A stretch of 64,000 nucleotides of DNA from Gammaproteobacteria bacterium (GCA_009839505.1 VXPO01000155.1:101905-165904); one strand, 5' to 3'; shown: positions 36,113 through 44,497, counted from the stretch's first letter. The notes: generated by a model not told the origin, from the sequence alone. A program made the numbers and translations.

Positions 36113-37072
36113 CAGGGCGACCCGTTCCTGGTGGCGAGCACCGCGCAAGGTGTTGAACATCGAGTAGTTGCCCTCGTGGCAGGCGTATTCGTACATATTC
36201 GACTCGGTCTTCGGCCACGGCATCTCACCGGTGTACGGTGCGGCGCGATTCGGGTCGTGCACCGTGAACCGATACAGCAGGGCGTCCTTGGTCAACGGCG
36301 AGAACCGCTCGACGACCCGCCTGCCCTGGTCCGGCACGCCGGGCGATGAGAAGAAATTGGTGGTCTCGACGACCAGGGTGTCGTCCTCCCACCAGCCGAT
36401 GGAGTCGCCGCCGAGGGAACGCATGTCGTCCGGCAGGTGCTCGGCGTCCATGCGCACGAGGCGTGCCCAATGCATCCACTCGATGAGGATCATCACGTGG
36501 TCCTCGGTCTGCACGATCGTCTTGATGTTGTTGTAGACCACCGGCAGCGCGGGGATCGTTACGTGGCCGAGGTACAGGCAGCGGTCCCGTAGGTTGAGCG
36601 ATTCGGGATTGTCGAAGCGGCCCCTGCCGGCGCGGGCTTGGGCTCCGGCACGCAATCGCGCAATGGCTTCTTCCAAGACCGGAGGAAGCTGGCCGTTCGG
36701 CGGATCGACGATGATCGAAGACGGGATCCGGCCGTTGATCTCGAACATCTTCAGGCCCTGATCGAACCACACCGGATCGTAGCTGCGGGCATCGACATTG
36801 GCCCCCTTCTCCGGCGGCGCCCGATCCGGATCGCGGTCCCGCATGCTGTACTCGTACCTCCGCTTTGCGCCCTCGGCAACACCCTCGGCCGCCTTGGCGT
36901 CGATATGAGCCGGCGCATCGGGCCCGCCGCGCCGCGTGTACGGCGTCAGCGTCGAGATGTCGTAGCGTCCCGAGAAGTCCGGCTTGCCGGACGCGGTGCG
37001 CGGAAAGTCCTCCGGATCGGCAAAGGCCGACCCGGCGACTAGTCCCATGAACGCAAACAGCCAAGTCCTCAT
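36098..37072 (-). CDS. Secreted protein of an uncharacterised bacterial family
   Basis: 324 residues. Signal peptide LFAFMGLVAGSAFA. I recognise the arrangement GKPDFSGRYD, SIIVDPPNGQLPP, LRDRCLYLGHVTIPALPVVYNN, VQTEDHVMILIEWMHWARLVRMD, SIGWWEDDTLVVETTNF, VVERFSPLTKDALLYRFTV and MYEYACHEGNYSM. This arrangement recurs in secreted proteins of many soil and marine bacteria without known function. It is convergent with the PQQ dehydrogenase. Its stop codon lies inside a family A repeat. A strong AGGGGGGA site precedes the ATG. Confidence 0.75.
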   Translation of the reverse strand: MRTWLFAFMGLVAGSAFADPEDFPRTASGKPDFSGRYDISTLTPYTRRGGPDAPAHIDAKAAEGVAEGAKRRYEYSMRDRDPDRAPPEKGANVDARSYDPVWFDQGLKMFEINGRIPSSIIVDPPNGQLPPVLEEAIARLRAGAQARAGRGRFDNPESLNLRDRCLYLGHVTIPALPVVYNNIKTIVQTEDHVMILIEWMHWARLVRMDAEHLPDDMRSLGGDSIGWWEDDTLVVETTNFFSSPGVPDQGRRVVERFSPLTKDALLYRFTVHDPNRAAPYTGEMPWPKTESNMYEYACHEGNYSMFNTLRGARHQERVALESKP

Positions 37073-37129
37073 CGAGAATCCCCCCTACTCGGCCGACCAC
37101 ACCCTGTCACAGTCGGCAAGCCGCGTCCA

Positions 37130-37954
37130 TCAATACCCCTTGAAGTCCGTCTCGCGCCGGTCCGCGAAGGCGCGCATACCCTCGATGGAGTCCTTGGACA
37201 AACCCACGACCGGAATGGCGGACTCGGACCACTGCATGGCAGTGTCGAAGTCCATGTGCGCGGTGCGCAGCGCGAGCATCTTGCCGAGCTTCTGGGCGAT
37301 GGGCGGACCCGCCTCCACCGCCAAGGCGAGTTCCATGGTCTTGGCCTCCAGTTCGTCCGGCTCCACGAGGTAGTTGGTGAGACCCGACTCGTGGGCTTCC
37401 TCGGCACTCATGAACCGACCGGTCATCATCAGTTCCATCGCCTTGCGCCAACCGAGAATCTTCGGCAGCGACCAGAACCCGCCGAGATCCGCATACACGC
37501 CCCGCTTGACGTAGGCGACCTGGTAGCGGGCCGCTGTTGAGCCGACGGCGAGATCGCAGTGGCTCGCGAGATCGAAGCCGGCGCCTACGCACGGTCCGTT
37601 GATCATGGCGATGACCGGCACTTCGAGGCGGCGGAAGGCGATGTAGGTCTCGGTCTCGTTGCGGAAGTTCAGCCGGTATCCCTCCGGGTCCGGGCCGGCA
37701 TCGGGTGGCGGCGGCTTTCGGTCCGGATTGGCCGACCCCCCCATGTCCATGCCCGCGCAGAAGCCGCGGCCCGCGCCGGTGATGACGACGCAGCGCACCG
37801 TGCGGTCGAAGCGCGCGTCGACGAAGATCTCCCACAGTTGCCGCAGCAGCGGGAAGGTGAGCGCGTTCAGCTTGTTGGGTCGATTGAGCGTCACCCAGAG
37901 GATGCCGTCCTTCTCCCCGCGACGCTCGGTAAGTACCAGATTCTCGTCAGACAT
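37130..37954 (-). CDS. Enoyl-CoA hydratase/isomerase family protein
   Basis: 274 residues, a standard crotonase. Oxyanion segments VTLNRPNKLNAL and VVITGAGRGFCAGMDMGG are followed by the catalytic region VYADLGGFWSLPKILGWRKAMEL, where Asp stands near the position often held by Glu. MINGPCVGAGFDLASHCDLAV is typical. The 28-residue insert GSANPDRKPPPPDAGPDPEG after the first oxyanion loop is longer than usual. AAGGGGGGA precedes the ATG. Substrate unknown. Confidence 0.88.
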   Translation of the reverse strand: MSDENLVLTERRGEKDGILWVTLNRPNKLNALTFPLLRQLWEIFVDARFDRTVRCVVITGAGRGFCAGMDMGGSANPDRKPPPPDAGPDPEGYRLNFRNETETYIAFRRLEVPVIAMINGPCVGAGFDLASHCDLAVGSTAARYQVAYVKRGVYADLGGFWSLPKILGWRKAMELMMTGRFMSAEEAHESGLTNYLVEPDELEAKTMELALAVEAGPPIAQKLGKMLALRTAHMDFDTAMQWSESAIPVVGLSKDSIEGMRAFADRRETDFKGY

Positions 37955-37983
37955 GCATGTCCCCCCTTTGGCTGACGAAAAGT

Positions 37984-38094
37984 CTAGCAGCCTATCGGAG
38001 TTCCATCGCGCCCGAAGGGCGCGCCGGCGCCAGCCGGCGGGGGCGGAGAATGCGCAGCATTCTCCAACGCGCCCGAAGGGCGCGCCGGCGCTAG
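37984..38094. repeat. CTAG-bounded hairpin-rich element related to family B (B4)
   Basis: Begins CTAGCAGCCTATCGGAGTT, like family B, and ends GGCGCTAG. Internally it holds CGCGCCC-GAA-GGGCGCG twice (38007-38023 and 38068-38084) and GGAGAATGC-GCA-GCATTCTCC (38045-38065), all perfect stems with three-base loops. The stretch GCGCCCGAAGGGCGCGCCGG is duplicated 61 bp apart. Confidence 0.7.
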
Positions 38095-38097
38095 CAG

Positions 38098-39351
38098 CTA
38101 CTGATCGGGACCCACGCTCCGGGACGCGACCTCGGCAAGCGTCAGTCCGAGATGAGCCGCGCCCTCGTCGAGGAAGGTCCTGAAGCAGGTCTCAATGGCA
38201 TCGTCGCCCGGAACGCTCTCCTTGTGCAGTCCGTCGGGAAGCCGGACGAACAGATCCCACAGCGTGACGCTCTCCAGGCTGCGTCCGAGCGCCCAGGCCT
38301 TGTTCTCGGTCGAGCGCAGCCAGCCGCCTTCGTGCAGGACGTCGAAGATTCGACCGCGTTCGGTGCGCGTCATCGGTACCCCTTGGATGATCTCGGCGTC
38401 CGTCACGGCTCCACCGATCAGATGGGCTCGGTGCAGCAGCATGAGTACGCGGGCGCACTTGACGACCGGCGGAACACCGTCGGGTTCGTCCTCCCAGGGG
38501 ATCAGGGACAAAGTGCGGGCACAAATCGCGCCGACGAGGACAAGCACCCAAACGAGATAGAGGCTTATGACGAACAACGGCAACGCCGCGAGCGCGCCGT
38601 AGACCAGTTCGCCGTGAAGCAGCGGCACCAGCCAGGAGAACGCTTCCTGGGCTCCGCCGAAAAGCAGCGTGGCCACCAGTCCCCCGACAAGCGCGTGCGG
38701 GAACCTGACGCGGCAACTGGGCACGACGTAGTACAGCATCGTGAACGTCACCACCGTCGCCACCGGTGGCACCGCCGCACGGATCGCCTCCATCACGGGC
38801 GAGGCGCGCAGTTCGGTGACGTAGGACAGACCGAAATCGTAGCCGGCCGCGGTCACGGCCAAGCCAATCATCGGCACGCCGAATGCGATGACGCCCCAAT
38901 AGGACAGGAACCGAGCCATGCCAGTGCGTGTACTGGCGACGTGCCAGATCCGGTTGAACGCCTCCTCCATGCGCATCAGCATGAGGATGGTGGCGACGAA
39001 CAGCACGGCGACTCCGACTAGGGTCAGTTCGTTCGCCCGCGCCGAGAACTCCCGAACCTTGTCGAGCACGGCATCGCTCGAACCCGGCAGGAAGGTCTCG
39101 AAGACGAAGCCCGTGATGGTGTCGCCGGCACCGGCGAACTCGGGCATCAGCGACAGGATCCGGTAGACCACGGCGACGAACGGCACGACCGCGATCATGG
39201 TCGTGAAGGTCAAAGCCGCGGCCGCGGCTGTGCAGCCGTCCTCGCGAAACTGACGCCCGAGCTGGCGCACGAACCAGCGCCCGTACCGCCACGCCTTGGA
39301 CCACGGAACCTGCACAAACCCCTTGTAGCACCGTTGTCCGGCCCACGCCAC
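38098..39351 (-). CDS. YihY/BrkB-family integral membrane protein
   Basis: 417 residues, six predicted membrane segments, and a long cytoplasmic C-terminal domain. Family motifs: DGCTAAAAALTFTTMIAVVP, FVATILMLMRMEEAFNRIW, SYWGVIAFGVPMIG, MLYYVVPSCRVRFPHALVGGLVA and ELVYGALAALPLFVISLYLVWVLVLVGA. The family was once called ribonuclease BN but is thought to be a membrane transporter or envelope protein. The start GTG at 39351 is not supported by a clear ribosome site; a GTG 12 codons later is possible. Confidence 0.9.
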   Translation of the reverse strand: MAWAGQRCYKGFVQVPWSKAWRYGRWFVRQLGRQFREDGCTAAAAALTFTTMIAVVPFVAVVYRILSLMPEFAGAGDTITGFVFETFLPGSSDAVLDKVREFSARANELTLVGVAVLFVATILMLMRMEEAFNRIWHVASTRTGMARFLSYWGVIAFGVPMIGLAVTAAGYDFGLSYVTELRASPVMEAIRAAVPPVATVVTFTMLYYVVPSCRVRFPHALVGGLVATLLFGGAQEAFSWLVPLLHGELVYGALAALPLFVISLYLVWVLVLVGAICARTLSLIPWEDEPDGVPPVVKCARVLMLLHRAHLIGGAVTDAEIIQGVPMTRTERGRIFDVLHEGGWLRSTENKAWALGRSLESVTLWDLFVRLPDGLHKESVPGDDAIETCFRTFLDEGAAHLGLTLAEVASRSVGPDQ

Positions 39352-39361
39352 GGGCTACAAT
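39334..39361 (+). promoter_or_regulatory. Promoter of a probably leaderless transcript
   Basis: TTGTCC (39334-39339) and TACAAT (39356-39361) are 16 bp apart. Only eight bases separate the -10 box from the ATG at 39370, so transcription would start at or next to the start codon. No ribosome site lies between. Confidence 0.5.
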
Positions 39362-39369
39362 TCGCGACC

Positions 39370-40200
39370 ATGAGCGACGAACGCGTCTACTGCTCCGACC
39401 TGTGCCTCGCCTCGGGCGAACCCATGCTCGGCACGGCCGTCGAGGTCGACGTGTGGCTGCTTCTCGAGTACAAGCCCACGTGGAAGGCGAAGGCGCTGGA
39501 GGACAACGACCTGGCCGAGCAGACGCGTGCCTGGATCGACCGTACGCTGGCCGCTGTCGCCCAGACCGGGCGCAAGGCCCGGGCGCAGTTCATCCGCCGC
39601 CCCGAACTCGACGTGGCCGAGACGACGCTCTTCATTGCCGAGGACGGCGGGCTCCGGCGATTCCAGGGCGAGGGCTACCGGGAGATCCAACAGCTCGATA
39701 TCGACAGCGCGGATATCGAGGAAGTCGCCGAGCCCCACTATTTCGTCTGCACCAACGGCCAGCGCGACCTTTGCTGCGCCCGCTACGGCCTACCGGTGTA
39801 CCAGGAGCTGCGTGGCTCCGTGGGCGCGCGCGCTTGGCAAACCACGCACCTCGGCGGACACCGTTTCGCCCCCAACGTGCTCGTCCTTCCCCAGGGCGCC
39901 GTCTACGGCCGCGTGTTCGCCGATGCCGCCCGGGACTTCGTCTCGACCATCGAGGCCGGCGGCATGTCGGTCGACCACCTGCGCGGCCGTTCCGCGTACC
40001 CGCCGGAGGCACAGGTCGCGGAGACCGGGATCGATGGCGCCTGCACACTCTTGGCGGTCAACGGCACGACGGTGACCTTCGAGACCCCCGCCGGCCCACG
40101 CGGCGTCGACGTCGAACCGGCCGCGGCCTACGAGGTCATCCCGAGCTGCGGCAAGACGGAGACGGAAACGGTACTACCCCTGCGGCTCGCCGAGGATTGA
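39370..40200 (+). CDS. Sucrase/ferredoxin-like family protein (thioredoxin-like [2Fe-2S] fold)
   Basis: 276 residues. The family motifs are present: YFVCTNGQRDLCCARYGLPVY (Cys residues in the position used for an iron-sulfur cluster), then WQTTHLGGHRFAPNVLVLPQGAVYGRV. The first part resembles the N-terminal domain of yeast Apd1-like proteins. A possible redox protein; physiological role not known. The frame is open 12 codons upstream, but the ATG at 39370 follows a promoter-like TACAAT. Its last 27 bases overlap the convergent acyltransferase gene. Confidence 0.85.
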   Translation: MSDERVYCSDLCLASGEPMLGTAVEVDVWLLLEYKPTWKAKALEDNDLAEQTRAWIDRTLAAVAQTGRKARAQFIRRPELDVAETTLFIAEDGGLRRFQGEGYREIQQLDIDSADIEEVAEPHYFVCTNGQRDLCCARYGLPVYQELRGSVGARAWQTTHLGGHRFAPNVLVLPQGAVYGRVFADAARDFVSTIEAGGMSVDHLRGRSAYPPEAQVAETGIDGACTLLAVNGTTVTFETPAGPRGVDVEPAAAYEVIPSCGKTETETVLPLRLAED

Positions 40201-41046
40201 ACCGCTGCCGCCGGGGTTAGCCGAGTTGAGTCCCGGATAGCGACGCCGTCCGCGGCGCATGCCGTAGACCACGAATCGGCGCAGAGACTTCGCCAACTCC
40301 TCCGGGTCGCCGCACGGCTCGAAGGCTTCGCCGATGTCGAGGCGATAGCTGCCGCCGCGCTTGTTGATCACCTCCCGGAACAGCGTCATGTCCTTGATCT
40401 CCCGGTTGAGGAACCACGTGAAGTAGTACAGCAGCGAGTTGTGACCGGTGACATGCATGGGAATGATCGGCGCGCCGTGTTTGCGGGCCAATGCGAACGC
40501 CGTGGCCTGCCAGGGTCGCTCCCACAGACCCAACGGCGTCGGGCGCGCTAGGCGCCCGGAAGGAAAGATCACGATCAACCGTTCGCTCTCGAAGGCGGCA
40601 CGCGCGGCCTTCAGGGTCTCCCGGGTCTTGGGGCGTGTACGCTCCTGCTCACGCCATTCCACCGGGATGATGAGGTCCGCAAATCCCGGACAGATGCGGA
40701 TCGCATCGCGGTTCGCGAGAAACATGAGATCGGGCCGAACGCGTTTCAGCGCCTGGTAGACGGCGATTCCGTCGGCGATACCTGCGGGATGGTTGGGCGT
40801 CACCACCGCCACCCCCTGCCTCGGGATGTTGTCGAGCCCGGTGACAGCGACCTGCATGGCCAGCGTGTCGTCCAGGAAGTCCATGGCGCCTTCGCCATCC
40901 ATCCCCGCGATCACATCCGCCATCTCCCGGGCCGTGTCGTAGAGGAGCAATGGATAGATGATTCGTCGCAGCAAGTCCCACAGGTGCGGATGCCGCATCA
41001 GTCGGGTGGCGCGCTCTTCGATCAGGGTGTCGATGATGTGTTCCAC
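40174..41046 (-). CDS. Acyltransferase, PlsC-like (1-acylglycerol-3-phosphate acyltransferase superfamily)
   Basis: About 290 residues. The start GTG at 41046 lies one base after the stop of the upstream dehydrogenase gene. Block I reads TPNHPAGIADGIAV, a variant with five rather than four residues between His and Asp. Block III is VIFPSGRLARP and block IV PIIPMHVTGHNS. A hydrophobic stretch is absent, so membrane association would be peripheral. It probably transfers fatty acyl groups to a glycerophosphate or similar acceptor. Confidence 0.83.
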   Translation of the reverse strand: MEHIIDTLIEERATRLMRHPHLWDLLRRIIYPLLLYDTAREMADVIAGMDGEGAMDFLDDTLAMQVAVTGLDNIPRQGVAVVTPNHPAGIADGIAVYQALKRVRPDLMFLANRDAIRICPGFADLIIPVEWREQERTRPKTRETLKAARAAFESERLIVIFPSGRLARPTPLGLWERPWQATAFALARKHGAPIIPMHVTGHNSLLYYFTWFLNREIKDMTLFREVINKRGGSYRLDIGEAFEPCGDPEELAKSLRRFVVYGMRRGRRRYPGLNSANPGGSGSILGEPQG

Positions 41047-41047
41047 G

Positions 41048-42118
41048 CTAGAGAACCCGCGCCAATGCGTGCATGAACTCCGTCGTTGAGGATGATCCAC
41101 CCTGGTCCGGTGTCAACGCCGTGCCGTCGTCATAGACCCGGGCCAGCCCGGCCTCGATGCGGCGCGCCGCTTCGTCGAGGCCGAGATAGTCGAGCATCAT
41201 GGTGGCCGAGAGGATCGTGGCCGTGGGATTGATGATGTTCCGTCCCGCAATGTCGGGCGCCGTGCCGTGGGCCGGCTCGAAGTACGCGTAGTCCTCGCCG
41301 AAGCAGCCGCTCGCCGCAAGGCCCAGGCTGCCGAGCAGGCCTCCGGCGGCATCGGAGAGGATGTCGCCGTACTGGTTGGGCATGACCACCACGTCGAAAC
41401 GCTCGGGTTCGCGGATCATCCGGCAGGCGAAGTCGTCCACGATGAACGACTCGAAGGCGATGTCCGGATGGTCTTCGGCCACTTCGCGGGCCACCTGCAG
41501 AAACAGACCGTCGGTATCGCGCAGCATGTTGTGCTTGGTGGCGCAGGTGACCTTGGGTTCACCGGCACCGTCGCGACCGGTTCTCGCGGCCGCCAGCCGG
41601 AACGCGAAACGCACGACCCGTTCCGTACCCTCGCGCGTGATCGCCTTGATGGCGTAGCGACCGCTGCCCAGCTCGTGGATCGGCCTTCGCACGGAGCGGC
41701 CGACGAGTCCGAGCGGTGCGAGGTCTTCAAGCGGCCCCTCCGCTCCCACGTAGAGATCCTCGAGATTCTCCCGGACGATGACGAAGTCGATGCCGTCTGG
41801 GCGCGCCAGCGGGCTGGCGCATCCCCGGAGGTAGCGGCACGGACGCACGTTGGCGTAGGTTTCCTTGCCCCAGCGCAAGTAGCCCAGCGCAGCGCCGGAC
41901 TTGCCGCTCGTCGAGCCGAACAGTGTCGTGTCTGCAGCGTCGATGAGTGCCCGGGCGGCGTCGGGGAAGGTTGACCCGGTAGCAGCTTCCGCCGTCTCGC
42001 CGACTTGCGGACGGACCCAGGACAGACCGAGCTGCAGCGAGTCGAGCAGAGCGACCACCGGACGCATCGCTTCCGGCGCGGCGTCGTCACCTTCGATGAC
42101 GGCGACGGTCTTGTTCAC
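41048..42118 (-). CDS. Isocitrate/isopropylmalate dehydrogenase family protein (NAD-dependent type)
   Basis: 356 residues, full family length. Substrate and cofactor motifs: IEGDDAAPE at the start, NVRPCRYLRG, IVRENLEDLYVGAEG, ATKHNMLRDTDGLF, then NQYGDILSDAAGGLLGSLGLAASG and the adenine-site EPAHGTAPDIAGRNIINPTATILSATMMLDYLG. The NVRPCRYL segment and general pattern fit NAD-dependent isocitrate or homoisocitrate dehydrogenases better than LeuB, but specificity is not certain. It is translationally linked to the acyltransferase downstream. Confidence 0.88.
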   Translation of the reverse strand: MNKTVAVIEGDDAAPEAMRPVVALLDSLQLGLSWVRPQVGETAEAATGSTFPDAARALIDAADTTLFGSTSGKSGAALGYLRWGKETYANVRPCRYLRGCASPLARPDGIDFVIVRENLEDLYVGAEGPLEDLAPLGLVGRSVRRPIHELGSGRYAIKAITREGTERVVRFAFRLAAARTGRDGAGEPKVTCATKHNMLRDTDGLFLQVAREVAEDHPDIAFESFIVDDFACRMIREPERFDVVVMPNQYGDILSDAAGGLLGSLGLAASGCFGEDYAYFEPAHGTAPDIAGRNIINPTATILSATMMLDYLGLDEAARRIEAGLARVYDDGTALTPDQGGSSSTTEFMHALARVL

Positions 42119-42149
42119 GAGCCCCGTGGGCCGAGTGTCCGCACCGACA

Positions 42150-42647
42150 TCAAGGCCTGAGATCCTTGCTCATCCGATACGCGGACGCGCGACCCTGGTA
42201 GAAGCCCGGGAGGTACTCGCCTAGGCGGAATCCCTCGTTGACGTAGAACTGGCGCGCTCCGGTATTGTCGGCGCGGACTTCCAGCCGAACCTGACTGATT
42301 CCCGCCGTGCGCGCGGACTTTTCGAGCCAGCGGACCAGGCGTCGCGCCAACCCCTGACGGCGCAGCTTGGGATCCACCGCCAGCAAGACCAGGTGGGCGC
42401 GGTCGAGGCCGTATTCCATGATCCCGAAGCCACCCAGAAAGTTGCGCTCGCCCACGGCAAGGGTTTGCGTCTCGATCCGACATTTCGCACACAGCACGGC
42501 GACCTCGGGCGACGCGATCAAGCGCCGAATGGCCGGTGGACGCCAACGCCAGTCAAGCCCACGTTCGATCTCGTCGCGGGACATCCGGGCAATCGACGCG
42601 GCGTCGTCCCCGTGCGCTAGGCCGAGCACTGTGGAGGCGATCTCCAT
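42150..42647 (-). CDS. GNAT-family N-acetyltransferase, RimI-like
   Basis: 165 residues from MEIASTVLGL; the open frame upstream is intergenic. The acetyl-CoA motif A is VLLAVDPKLRRQGLARRLVRWLEKSA, followed by VRLEVRADNTGARQFYVNEGF as in RimI-type enzymes that acetylate ribosomal-protein or other N-termini. The N-terminal helix ARMSRDEIERGLDWRW is unusual for RimI. A -10 TACAAT lies just six bases upstream of the ATG. Confidence 0.87.
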   Translation of the reverse strand: MEIASTVLGLAHGDDAASIARMSRDEIERGLDWRWRPPAIRRLIASPEVAVLCAKCRIETQTLAVGERNFLGGFGIMEYGLDRAHLVLLAVDPKLRRQGLARRLVRWLEKSARTAGISQVRLEVRADNTGARQFYVNEGFRLGEYLPGFYQGRASAYRMSKDLRP

Positions 42648-42653
42648 GGTCCG

Positions 42654-42659
42654 ATTGTA
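42654..42659 (-). promoter_or_regulatory. -10 element of a probably leaderless transcript (GNAT gene)
   Basis: TACAAT on the minus strand, six bases from the ATG at 42647, with no Shine-Dalgarno sequence between. The -35 region (TGTCC around 42678-42682) is weak. Confidence 0.4.
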
Positions 42660-42841
42660 GCCCGGTGCCGCAAGCCCGGACATCTTGCCGGGGGCCGCGA
42701 TGACTGGACACACAGCACTTCAAGCACCAGACCGTCTCGCCGTCATATGTGCGTGGTGGGCTACCCGGGCTCCAGCCCGTGCGCTCTCCCTCAAGCTGCG
42801 ATATGGTCGTTACCTTGGAAGTACTGGGGAAAGGGGAGCGG

Positions 42842-43624
42842 ATGGAGTTCAACCGCGTCGATCTCGACTTCGACGCCAACGTCGCTGTGCTCAAGTTCAA
42901 CCATCCCGAAGTGATGAACGCCGTCGGCGTGGACATGCTGGAGGGGTTGGCCGACGCCATCCGCGAAGTCCAAGATCCGAACAACGGCGCGCGCTGCCTA
43001 GTGATCACCGGTGCAGGGCGCGGCTTCTGCGCCGGGGCGAATCTTGCCGACCGGGGCCGTCCAAAGCAGGGCGCCGGCGGATCGCTTCGCTCGGCCTACC
43101 ATCCGATGCTGTTCTCGCTTCGCGACCTCGACATGCCCATCGTCACCGCCGTCAACGGCGCTGCTGCCGGCGTCGGCATGAGCTTCGCGATCATCGGCGA
43201 CATCGTCTGCGCGTCCAAGTCCGCCTTCTTCCTGCAGGCGTTCGCCCGCATCGGCCTGGTGCCCGACGGCGGCGCCACGTTCATGCTGCCGCGCCTCATC
43301 GGCTGGGGCCGCGCCGTGGAGCTGTCGCTGTTGGCTGAACGGCTGCCCGCTGAAAAGGCGGAAACCTGGGGGCTGGTCAACCGCGTGTACGAAGACAACG
43401 AGGCATTGATGGACGGCGCGATGGAGATCGCCCGTCAACTCGCCAACGGACCGGCATCGCTGGCACTGATCCGCAAGGCGTACTGGGCCACCTGGCACAA
43501 CGCCTACGAGCAGCAACTGGACCTCGAAGCGCGCCTGCAGGCCGAGGCAGGCCAGACCCGCGACTACGCGGAAGGCGTACGAGCGTTCCTCGAGAAGCGC
43601 GATCCGGAGTTCAACGGGAAGTGA
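42842..43624 (+). CDS. Enoyl-CoA hydratase/isomerase family protein
   Basis: 260 residues from ATG 42842, after GGGGAG. VAVLKFNHPEVMNAVGVDM and LVITGAGRGFCAGANLAD form the oxyanion hole; VTAVNGAAAGVGMSFAIIGDIV is present, and LVPDGGATFMLPRLIGWGRAVELSLL holds the catalytic region, with Asp in place of the usual second Glu. It resembles PaaG/2-(1,2-epoxyphenylacetyl)-CoA isomerase-like proteins. Its stop overlaps the SDR start (GTGA), so the two probably act in one pathway. Confidence 0.88.
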   Translation: MEFNRVDLDFDANVAVLKFNHPEVMNAVGVDMLEGLADAIREVQDPNNGARCLVITGAGRGFCAGANLADRGRPKQGAGGSLRSAYHPMLFSLRDLDMPIVTAVNGAAAGVGMSFAIIGDIVCASKSAFFLQAFARIGLVPDGGATFMLPRLIGWGRAVELSLLAERLPAEKAETWGLVNRVYEDNEALMDGAMEIARQLANGPASLALIRKAYWATWHNAYEQQLDLEARLQAEAGQTRDYAEGVRAFLEKRDPEFNGK

Positions 43625-44391
43625 GCGCGGGTTCCCTTGCGGGGCGGGTTGCCCTGGTGACCGGCGGCGGCCGCGGAATCGGTCGGGCGATTTCCCTCGC
43701 CCTTGCCGCCGACGGCGCCAAGGTGGCCGTCAACTACCGGCGCGACGAGGCCGCCGCCCGTGACACGGTCGATTCCATCCTCACCGACGGTGGCGAGGCG
43801 CGCATGTACGAGGCACCCGTGGACGAGTACGACCGCGTGGCCGAAATGGTGGCCTCGGTGGAAGCGGATCTCGGCCCGGTCGGCATCCTGGTCAACAACG
43901 CCGGCATCGCCAGCCGGGGACTGTCCGTGGTGGATACCGACCCGGCGGAACTGCGGCGCGTGATGGCCACGCACGCCTTCGGTCCGCACTACCTCTCCAA
44001 GCTGGTGGTGCCGGGTATGCGCCGCCTCAAGCGCGGCGACATCGTCATGGTCTCCAGCACCGCCACCCGCGGCCTCGGTGCCAACGGCGCACCCTACAAC
44101 ATGGCCAAGACCGCGCTGGAGAGCCTTGCCGTCACCTTGTCCAAGGAAGAGCGGCCCCACGGCATCCGCGTCAACACCGTCGCACCGGGCCTCGTCGAAA
44201 CGGAGATGGGCCGGCGCCTGATGAAGGCCACGGCCGGCATCACCGACATGCGCACCCTGGATGCCTCGATGCCGTTCGGCAAGGTCTGCCAGCCGGAGGA
44301 TGTCGCCAACATCGTCCGTTTCCTGGTATCGGACGAAAACACCTACATCACCGGCGAGAAGGTCTACTGCGACGGCGGCGCGTCACGGTAG
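43621..44391 (+). CDS. Short-chain dehydrogenase/reductase (FabG-like)
   Basis: 256 residues from GTG 43621. Cofactor motif TGGGRGIGRA, NNAG, active site MVSSTATRG (Ser) and PYNMAKTAL (Tyr-x-x-x-Lys), and the C-terminal NIVRFLVSDENTYITGEKVYCDGG. After the fingerprint strand comes NYRRDEAAAR, which suits NADP. It probably acts on a 3-hydroxyacyl-CoA or ketone produced by the preceding crotonase; inference from coupling only. Confidence 0.9.
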   Translation: MSAGSLAGRVALVTGGGRGIGRAISLALAADGAKVAVNYRRDEAAARDTVDSILTDGGEARMYEAPVDEYDRVAEMVASVEADLGPVGILVNNAGIASRGLSVVDTDPAELRRVMATHAFGPHYLSKLVVPGMRRLKRGDIVMVSSTATRGLGANGAPYNMAKTALESLAVTLSKEERPHGIRVNTVAPGLVETEMGRRLMKATAGITDMRTLDASMPFGKVCQPEDVANIVRFLVSDENTYITGEKVYCDGGASR

Positions 44392-44396
44392 GGAAA

Positions 44397-44497
44397 GCTC
44401 AGAACAAGCCGTCGGGGCGACCCTTGTGGTCGCCCGTTCTGGCCAACCGACATTGTGCGGTGACTTGACACGGGCGACGACAAGCGTCGCCCCTACA
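44397..44497 (+). repeat. Dispersed repeat, family A copy 4
   Basis: CTCAGAACAAGCCGTCGGGG, then stem GGGCGACC (44415-44422)/GGTCGCCC (44428-44435) with a CTTGT loop, GGCCAACCGAC, GTGCGGTGACT, and a second stem GGGCGACG (44472-44479)/CGTCGCCC (44485-44492). It ends CCCTACAGCTC. The minus-strand TAG of the helicase gene (44493-44495) is part of this edge. Confidence 0.8.
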
